From Promethearchaeota archaeon (lineage in GTDB: Archaea; Asgardarchaeota; Lokiarchaeia; Sigynarchaeales; SOKP01), in the NCBI GenBank assembly GCA_014730295.1, contig WJIN01000453.1:1-5130 (forward strand): 5,130 bases of DNA, read 5' to 3'. The translations under genes were made by a program, and so were the position numbers. Below, in pieces: positions 1 to 5,130 of the stretch (the first letter of the stretch is position 1; each line of letters begins with the position of its first letter). Under the pieces are notes generated by a model. That model saw only the letters and a program-made list of their open reading frames with translations. It was not told the origin of the DNA and made no database searches.

Positions 1-531
1 AATGATTTCACAGTCTATACAGATTAACTCTTCAATTTTTAACCATTGACTATAGAAGTAGTTTATATCTTTAAGCTTGTTTAAATATTGAGAAAGTTTA
101 ATCTTATGTCCAGTTAAATGCTCTTTAAACTCCTTAGTGACAGCTTTACACTTACCAATTTGTCCTCTGAAATACTTCCTTAAATCGTGAATCTTTGCAT
201 TACCATCAATACCAATTTCTTCAGAAATTTTCTTCAATCGTTCAAGAAAGTCTTTCTCTTTGATTCTAGTGTTATTTCTGGTTAAAAAAAGCTTCGTTAA
301 GTCCAGATTCTTTAAATCCTGCGGATAAATTGATTGAATCATTGTTGTTAACTCAGTAGGAAGGAATAAATACTTAATTTCGACTTGGTATTTATGCGTA
401 GTGAAGTTCTTAATGTAATAGTGCTCTTTGTACTTATATAATCTATACTTTCCGCTTGTAATGTCATCGAGCACATCTCCGATTCTTAAGCCAGTTAAAG
501 CTACAAACTTAAGAAGTAGTCTGTATTGAGC
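1..531 (-). pseudogene. Tyrosine recombinase/integrase, C-terminal catalytic fragment (N-terminus lost, left end cut by window)
   Basis: Site-specific DNA recombinase of the phage/archaeal integrase family, which cuts and rejoins DNA through a covalent phosphotyrosine link. Counting residues from the codon at 529-531, the fragment shows box I TGLR with Arg16 (484-486), then the HDLR motif with His115 and Arg118 (178-189), then TGH with His142 (106-108), and a candidate nucleophile Tyr149 (85-87). The tail after Tyr149, with YFYSQWLKIEEL, resembles the ending I know from archaeal integrases. The N-terminal core-binding domain is absent. Recognisable homology begins at AQYRLLLKF, directly against a CRISPR repeat. 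The frame stays open through that repeat to a TGA at 568-570, but holds no ATG before box I; a TTG at 556-558 lies inside the repeat. The fragment is therefore probably not a functional gene. It is open at base 1, so its true C-terminus is unseen. An SSV-type integrase split by integration is an alternative to simple decay. Confidence 0.82.
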
Positions 532-644
532 ATAGCAAAGGATTATCCAATAAAACAAGGATTGAAATCATATTCAAATCCCCCATAGCCAAGAGATTCC
601 CAAGAAAATAGCAAAGGATTATCCAATAAAACAAGGATTTAGCT
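532..644 (+). CRISPR. Minimal CRISPR array: two repeats, one spacer, no cas genes in view
   Basis: Two copies of a 32-base identical sequence lie at 532-563 and 608-639, a period of 76 bases. Extending the first copy to the customary ATTGAAA-type 3' end gives a repeat of about 37 nt (532-568) and a spacer of about 39 nt (569-607), both normal for archaeal arrays. The last five bases of the second copy (640-644) diverge from the first, as expected of a terminal repeat. This implies the array reads left to right, with its leader once on the left, where the integrase fragment now lies. The 3' half, ending ACAAGGATTGAAA, closely matches the Methanosarcina CRISPR repeat as I remember it, which favours CRISPR over an unrelated direct repeat. 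The first copy ends in T where those repeats usually end in C. With a single spacer and no visible leader, the array is likely a remnant. Two copies alone cannot prove CRISPR identity. Confidence 0.72.
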
Positions 645-699
645 TTAAGAGAATAACTTTTTCTAATAAAATTTACTATGAAAATTTTTATTTAATAGA

Positions 700-717
700 G
701 AAGTAAAAAGACACTTC
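700..717 (-). terminator. Possible weak terminator downstream of the restriction-modification gene
   Basis: A short inverted repeat pairs GAAGT at 700-704 with ACTTC at 713-717 around an 8-base loop. Read on the minus strand, the loop contains a run of five T. It lies 25 bases past the stop codon of the large gene, and further T-rich stretches follow on the minus strand around 680-690. Archaeal termination usually relies on T-runs rather than strong stems, so the T-rich stretch may matter more than the hairpin. The rest of 645-741 shows no gene or recognisable element. Confidence 0.25.
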
Positions 718-741
718 ATAAAGATATCTACTAAGCAGAGT

Positions 742-3700
742 TTAAAAGACTTTAAATCCATTATTATTTGCGACTTCAATAATTCTTTCTTGGTGCCTTT
801 TTTCTACTATTCCGTAATAATCGAATATTATCCTATCAATTTCATTGAAAAGTTCATTGATTTCAATTATAATCCCCTCTTTTCCATCTCGATAATCCTC
901 AAATTTGTTTATTAACGTTTCCATTTTAGATATATTAGCTTCAATATTTTGAACGATTCTTGGAATCTTTATTTCTTTAAGAGCATCCCATTTAATAACA
1001 TCTTTGGAAATATCTCGATTTCTAAGATACATAGCTAAGAATTTACTCGCTATATCTGATTCAAATTCTATTTTCATAAGTAAGTCATATTGATCCTTAA
1101 TTCTATTTTTGATATACATCTCAAATACATTTTCGTTATAAGAATATTGAAATCTATTTGTTAGTTCCTCGAGTATTAAATTGGAAAAAAGGAAATTTCG
1201 CTTGAGCTCATCGGAGTAGAAATCTATATACTCTTCGAATGTGAATGTATAAGCGATGGGTTGGGTATCTAAAAAATCTTTAAAAGTCTCTATATCATAT
1301 TTTTTGTATTCCTCAACCAATTGAATTACCTTTTTGACATTTTCAACAACTTTTTTATACTTCTTGTCTGAAATATCTGGTTCTGGAACTGGTAATGATT
1401 TGATTTTTGACTGTGTGAAATGGGGCATAACTTCTTTATCGGGATCTCCGAATTCTTTCAAATAGTAGTAATGTATCAGACGAGATGTCAAAACTGCGAG
1501 AAAAAAATAAATCGAAATCTCTTTAAATTCATCTTTTTTCTTAAAGATATAGATTTGTTGATTAGTAACCAAAAAATCGGAATAAACCATTACTTGAGGA
1601 AGATTGCCTGAAGATACCTTCCGAAACAAAAGCTTTTCACCAGTATATAAATCATGATCTTTCCATACTACACTTGTATATTTGAAATAATCGTTTTTTT
1701 TTCTCTCATCAGAGACCACATCTCCGTAATATTTTATGAGTCGCGGTTTTCTAGAGAAAAAATATCGATGTAAATCTTCTCCAATATAACCAGGAGCATT
1801 ATGATCTCCTTCTTGATAGACAGTCTCAAAAATTAGTTTTTCTGTTTCATATGATTCTCTTTTATCTCTTTCAAAAACAAAACTACAATCTTGATTAACG
1901 CAATCTTTTTGATTTGTGGCAGCTCTTCCAACCCCAAATGGGGGATTTAATATTCCACATTCGGGACAAATAAAATGTTTTCCACTTTTATTTGTATCAA
2001 TACCTCTCCCGTTAATAACATAATGTTTGAATTGTTTAAAATTGTTTGATTGAATGATATTTTTTATTTTCTTATCAAATGGATGGGCAAATATATCGAA
2101 TTTTTTTTTCGCATTTTCCTTGAAGGAATTTTGTAAACGCTTATACCGGGATTCTAAAATAATTTCTCTCAAGGTTTTAATATCATCCTTAATCAAGGAT
2201 TTATCCTCTCTTTTAAGGTCAACAAAAATCCAAACATAATGATCATCCTCTGATTTCTCTTTTTTTGTGATAAAAATCATGGAGGGACGAGTAACATTAT
2301 CAAATACTTCATATCCCAGATTACTAATCTCCTTAAGACTAAAATCTAATAAAAATTCTCTAAGATAAACATTGCCATCTTCTAAACATAGTTCGTTCGG
2401 AATTATATATCCTAAATAACCAGAAAATTTTAATAAATCTCTGACAGAGTGATAAACAAAAATTTGAAATGAATCATATTGTTCTTTGGAAATTTTTTCA
2501 AACTCTTCTTCTATAAAATCCTTATAGTTATCCATATCTGCTCCCCAAGGTGGATTCCCAATAACAAAATCAAATCCCGTATCCCTAAGTATCTTCTTTT
2601 CTCCATTTTTATTGAAATACGCAAACCAGAAATCTAATGCAAGATGAGTGGGATTAGTTTTAGAACATAAATTTGTGGAAATCTTTTTTTCTTTGAGATA
2701 TTCCACTAAATTCTTATCTAAATTTTCTTTAATTTTTATTTTGCTTTCATCTATTTTATTTATATGATCTATTTTTTTCGGATTCTCTAAATATTCATAT
2801 CTGAACCTGAATAATTCTTTTATTTCATCCTTAAATTTGGTTTCAAGAATATTTACAGTTTTCTCAACGGGCAAACCGACTAGAGTATTACCTACGATGA
2901 GATTCAATTTAAGATTGGGAAGAATACGATTTGTCCCCGGATCTAATTTAGTAGAGAGAAAATCTTTTGGAGAGAGTTTTATAGCTTCTAACCAAATATT
3001 TAATTTAGCAATATTTATAGCCTTTTCATCAAGATCTATACCATAAAGATAATTTAATATAATCTCTGATATCAATCTTCGTAAATCATTAGCGAATAAC
3101 TTTTCTTGAAGTTTTTGGATGATAGAAAATTTATTTGTGATATCTTCACTTTTATATTCTCCCTTTATTACATAACTATATTTGTCATATTTTTGTTTAA
3201 GAGCATTTAATATATTTTGATAGTATTCCCAAATGACTTTTAAGGCTTTGATTAGAAATGAACCCGATCCACAAGCACAATCTAAAATCTTAATCGAAAA
3301 GAGATCATCAATAAGACTAAAACAAGTAGTAAATTCCTCATTTTGGATCTTTTCTAAGATATCATTAATGATTTTTCTGAATTTTAATTTGAGGGTTTCT
3401 TTGACTATATATTGTGTGATATATCTTGGTGTATAGAAAATTCCTTGTTCCTTCCGAAGTTCTGCTAAATAAGTTTCATAGGTCTTGCCTAAGATATCTT
3501 CATCGATACGTCTAAAATTATATTGTGTTATTCCTGCAATCCAATTTTCAGGATTACTTTCGTATTGTATCCCCAGGACAAGATTTAATTTTCTGAAAAA
3601 CTTCTCGATATTTCTTTCTTTTTGAACGAGATAATTCAATATAGTAATATTATTAGAACCATCAACAAATAGCTCTGTATCATATAGTGTATAAAAATAC

Positions 3701-4566
3701 GTGTTTAAATCTTCAAAAAATTTTTTAATGAATCTCTTTTTATCTTTAATCCCCCATAAAGATTCAATATGTTTCCATTGATATTTTAAATAGTTCTTCT
3801 GAATTACCCAGAATTTATCGAGAGACTGAATAAAAAGGAATTTATTTATTAATGTGATGATTATTTCCGTCTTTTCTTCATCCGAACAAGTAAATTCTAT
3901 TTCTCCTAATTGGTTTACCCATTCCTTTAAACTTACATAGAATTTTTTGTCTAATGGTTCTTTTATTGAAATATCCTCTTTTTTATCTAGATACTGCCAA
4001 AAATCATCCACTTGTTTGAATTCTTCTATTAAGTCGAATAACTCTACAAAAGAAAAATAGGGACAGTCTTTGGACAATGAATAACTTTTACTGTAGAGGA
4101 ACCATTGCTCTAAATTTGTCAACACAACATACTCCTTATCTCCTTTTAAATACCTTAAGATTTGTTCTTTATGATGTTCTGGTTTTAATATATTCTTTCT
4201 TAATCCTTTTAGTTTCTTACCACTTTTAGTCTCTTCAAATTCAGCACTATATAGTGGTTTTATTTCCAAACCTATTTCTTCTCGATTTGCTTTTATCAAA
4301 TAATCTACAAATCCTCCCTCTAGACTAACCTCAGGGAAGACATTTTGAAATAGATTTTTCGCAAACGAAGAAGTATTAGAGAAAAAAGACTCTCTCAGTG
4401 CTTGCTCGGGTTGAGAAAGTTTTTGCAAGGCTTCTAAATAATTTTTAATTTCATTATTTTTTAATGAGTTAATAAGACTAGGAAGATCTTTACCTTCAAT
4501 AGTATCTTTTTGTAATAATAGTTGAAGTTCAGATTTTAAATTATCAAAATTTCCATTCATTTTCAT
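742..4566 (-). CDS. Type IIG (Eco57I-like) bifunctional restriction endonuclease / adenine-N6 DNA methyltransferase
   Basis: A single 1274-residue polypeptide that should both cleave DNA and methylate adenine in its recognition site using S-adenosylmethionine. The N-terminal region (about 55-160) carries a PD-(D/E)XK nuclease core with Asp88, then Glu101 and Lys103 in LEIK, followed by the YVVLTNLEQWFLYS strand common in such domains. The methyltransferase (about 355-780) shows GIFYTP at 375-380, the SAM-binding motif DCACGSGSF at 429-437, an acidic GIDLD at 509-513, and catalytic NPPW at 671-674. The target-recognition region (about 845-1065) includes Cys867, Cys870, Cys889 and Cys894, probably binding zinc, and ends in the SLPVPEP signature typical of these enzymes. 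A largely helical segment follows to the end. The length fits type IIG, and all motifs are intact. BREX PglX is similar in size and methyltransferase core, but the nuclease motif and lack of other brx/pgl genes here argue against it. ATG at 4564-4566 or two codons later could be the start; neither has a strong ribosome binding site. No partner gene is needed for activity. Confidence 0.9.
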   Translation of the reverse strand: MKMNGNFDNLKSELQLLLQKDTIEGKDLPSLINSLKNNEIKNYLEALQKLSQPEQALRESFFSNTSSFAKNLFQNVFPEVSLEGGFVDYLIKANREEIGLEIKPLYSAEFEETKSGKKLKGLRKNILKPEHHKEQILRYLKGDKEYVVLTNLEQWFLYSKSYSLSKDCPYFSFVELFDLIEEFKQVDDFWQYLDKKEDISIKEPLDKKFYVSLKEWVNQLGEIEFTCSDEEKTEIIITLINKFLFIQSLDKFWVIQKNYLKYQWKHIESLWGIKDKKRFIKKFFEDLNTYFYTLYDTELFVDGSNNITILNYLVQKERNIEKFFRKLNLVLGIQYESNPENWIAGITQYNFRRIDEDILGKTYETYLAELRKEQGIFYTPRYITQYIVKETLKLKFRKIINDILEKIQNEEFTTCFSLIDDLFSIKILDCACGSGSFLIKALKVIWEYYQNILNALKQKYDKYSYVIKGEYKSEDITNKFSIIQKLQEKLFANDLRRLISEIILNYLYGIDLDEKAINIAKLNIWLEAIKLSPKDFLSTKLDPGTNRILPNLKLNLIVGNTLVGLPVEKTVNILETKFKDEIKELFRFRYEYLENPKKIDHINKIDESKIKIKENLDKNLVEYLKEKKISTNLCSKTNPTHLALDFWFAYFNKNGEKKILRDTGFDFVIGNPPWGADMDNYKDFIEEEFEKISKEQYDSFQIFVYHSVRDLLKFSGYLGYIIPNELCLEDGNVYLREFLLDFSLKEISNLGYEVFDNVTRPSMIFITKKEKSEDDHYVWIFVDLKREDKSLIKDDIKTLREIILESRYKRLQNSFKENAKKKFDIFAHPFDKKIKNIIQSNNFKQFKHYVINGRGIDTNKSGKHFICPECGILNPPFGVGRAATNQKDCVNQDCSFVFERDKRESYETEKLIFETVYQEGDHNAPGYIGEDLHRYFFSRKPRLIKYYGDVVSDERKKNDYFKYTSVVWKDHDLYTGEKLLFRKVSSGNLPQVMVYSDFLVTNQQIYIFKKKDEFKEISIYFFLAVLTSRLIHYYYLKEFGDPDKEVMPHFTQSKIKSLPVPEPDISDKKYKKVVENVKKVIQLVEEYKKYDIETFKDFLDTQPIAYTFTFEEYIDFYSDELKRNFLFSNLILEELTNRFQYSYNENVFEMYIKNRIKDQYDLLMKIEFESDIASKFLAMYLRNRDISKDVIKWDALKEIKIPRIVQNIEANISKMETLINKFEDYRDGKEGIIIEINELFNEIDRIIFDYYGIVEKRHQERIIEVANNNGFKVF

Positions 4567-4595
4567 CTTTCTCTAATCAAATAAGTATTTTCTTG

Positions 4596-4603
4596 TATAT
4601 AAA
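4596..4603 (-). promoter_or_regulatory. TATA-box candidate for the restriction-modification gene
   Basis: On the minus strand this reads TTTATATA, a very good match to the archaeal TATA box. It is centred about 34 bases upstream of the ATG at 4566, so transcription would start near 4573 and give a leader of only a few bases. That agrees with the weak ribosome binding site, where only a GA-rich stretch precedes the start. I see no clear BRE beside it. The whole 4567-4755 gap is extremely AT-rich, so a chance match is possible. Confidence 0.45.
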
Positions 4604-4740
4604 TAAGAAAATTTATTCCTCCTTATTGTTCTCTAACAAGAAATAAATTAATTATTATTTTTTATTCTTATATTAATAAATTAACCCCCCTTCTCATTTA
4701 TTTATTCATTCACTATTAATTAATTTTAATAATTTAAATT

Positions 4741-4749
4741 AGGAGAGGA
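4741..4749 (+). promoter_or_regulatory. Strong Shine-Dalgarno sequence for the gene at 4756
   Basis: AGGAGAGGA lies six bases before the ATG at 4756-4758 and is complementary to the 3' end of 16S rRNA. It settles the start of the rightward gene and implies a transcript with a leader. A TATA-like stretch around 4670-4680 would place the start of transcription near 4700, but the AT-rich background leaves other choices. Short palindromes at 4715-4724 and 4731-4740 could be operator-like but are what AT-rich DNA gives by chance. Confidence 0.75.
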
Positions 4750-4755
4750 TCATAT

Positions 4756-5130
4756 ATGGTTGATAAAAATATATCGAATAAAAAAAGCGATGATATTTCG
4801 CTCTGGTTAAGAGAAGACTTAGAAATTGATGCAGACGAGGAAGTACATGAAGAGAGTGTTATCAAAAATAAAACGGGTAAAAAAAAGAAAGAATTGGCAT
4901 TTGGTTATGGATACGATCCAGAAATTCTTCGGAGTGGCATAGAAGATTATAAATTTAGTCACGAAATAAAACAAGGAAAAAAACTTTATACATTTAATCC
5001 CAAATTATCTTACCGTATATTTAACGAGCTTGCCGCCATAATTAGATATAAAAACATTGGTTCGGAGTTAAGAAATGGAAATACTATTATTAAAAATCAA
5101 TATTTTATCACTGATAAGAATCCTGGAGAC
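4756..5130 (+). CDS. Protein of unknown function, N-terminal part (cut by right window edge)
   Basis: The frame is open for 125 codons from a well-supported ATG to the window edge, so the C-terminus is unseen. I do not recognise the family. Residues 1-50 are strongly charged and probably disordered: an acidic stretch (EDLEIDADEE, 20-29) is followed by a lysine-rich patch (KTGKKKKE, 39-46), which could contact nucleic acid or a partner. From about residue 48 the sequence looks folded, with aromatic and hydrophobic residues (LAFGYGYDPEIL), a likely helix around LSYRIFNELAAIIRY (84-98), and a possible strand near 110-118. There is no signal peptide or membrane segment in the visible part. It is transcribed divergently from the restriction-modification gene across a 189-base gap, so shared regulation is possible but not shown. 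A role in defence or in a mobile element is only a guess from the neighbourhood. Confidence 0.8.
   Translation, partial: MVDKNISNKKSDDISLWLREDLEIDADEEVHEESVIKNKTGKKKKELAFGYGYDPEILRSGIEDYKFSHEIKQGKKLYTFNPKLSYRIFNELAAIIRYKNIGSELRNGNTIIKNQYFITDKNPGD

Noticed and set aside
577..587. Eleven bases of the CRISPR spacer (577-587) also occur inside the restriction gene at 3749-3759, suggesting a self-targeting spacer.
   Set aside because: The match does not extend beyond 11 of about 39 bases. It is too short for a protospacer and plausible by chance.
1932..1943. Perfect inverted repeat CCCC-AAAT-GGGG.
   Set aside because: It lies inside the coding region and follows from the codons for Asn-Pro-Pro-Phe-Gly; there is no sign of an RNA or operator role.
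1936..1947. A second NPPF motif (residues 874-877) that could suggest a second methyltransferase catalytic site.
   Set aside because: It sits between the zinc-ribbon cysteines, with no SAM-binding motif around it; the true catalytic motif is NPPW at 671-674.
1420..3436. Plus-strand open frames of about 60-70 codons at 1420-1611, 2054-2239, 2837-3046 and 3233-3436.
   Set aside because: All lie antisense within the large restriction gene, lack ribosome binding sites and resemble no known protein; they are reading-frame shadows.
742..4566. The large gene as PglX of a BREX or Pgl phage-defence system.
   Set aside because: It carries an N-terminal nuclease motif, and no brx or pgl partner gene is visible on either side, so type IIG fits better.
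4642..4684. Direct repeat AATAAATTAA at 4642-4651 and 4675-4684 in the divergent promoter region.
   Set aside because: The region is almost pure A/T, so a ten-base A/T repeat carries little information.

Overview
The window looks like an AT-rich (about 30% GC by eye) archaeal accessory region. Three things point to an archaeon. The left-hand recombinase has the archaeal-type tyrosine integrase ending. The CRISPR repeat has a 3' half close to the repeat I remember from Methanosarcina. A TATA-like box sits about 30 bases upstream of the large gene. None of these fixes a genus; methanogens and Asgard-type archaea both remain possible.

Layout from left to right: (1) Bases 1-531, minus strand, hold the catalytic C-terminal part of a tyrosine recombinase. 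Its N-terminal half is missing and the fragment runs off the left edge. (2) Bases 532-644 hold a minimal CRISPR array: two repeats sharing 32 identical bases, 76 bases apart, around one spacer of about 39 nt. The second repeat decays at its 3' end, as terminal repeats do. The integrase homology stops at the base where the first repeat starts. (3) Bases 645-741 are a short non-coding gap. (4) Bases 742-4566, minus strand, hold one intact gene of 1274 codons for a bifunctional restriction-modification enzyme (type IIG, Eco57I-like). It carries an N-terminal PD-(D/E)XK nuclease, a central adenine-N6 methyltransferase and a C-terminal target-recognition region with a four-cysteine zinc-ribbon-like module. 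(5) Bases 4567-4755 are a divergent promoter region of very AT-rich DNA. (6) Bases 4756-5130, plus strand, hold the start of a gene of unknown function with a strong Shine-Dalgarno sequence, cut by the right edge.

Taken together this is a small defence and mobility patch: a recombinase remnant, a CRISPR remnant with no cas genes in view, and a self-contained restriction-modification enzyme. The least expected feature is the exact junction between the broken integrase and the CRISPR repeat. I see no clear evidence of a wholly new system; the unknown divergent gene is the only place where one could begin.
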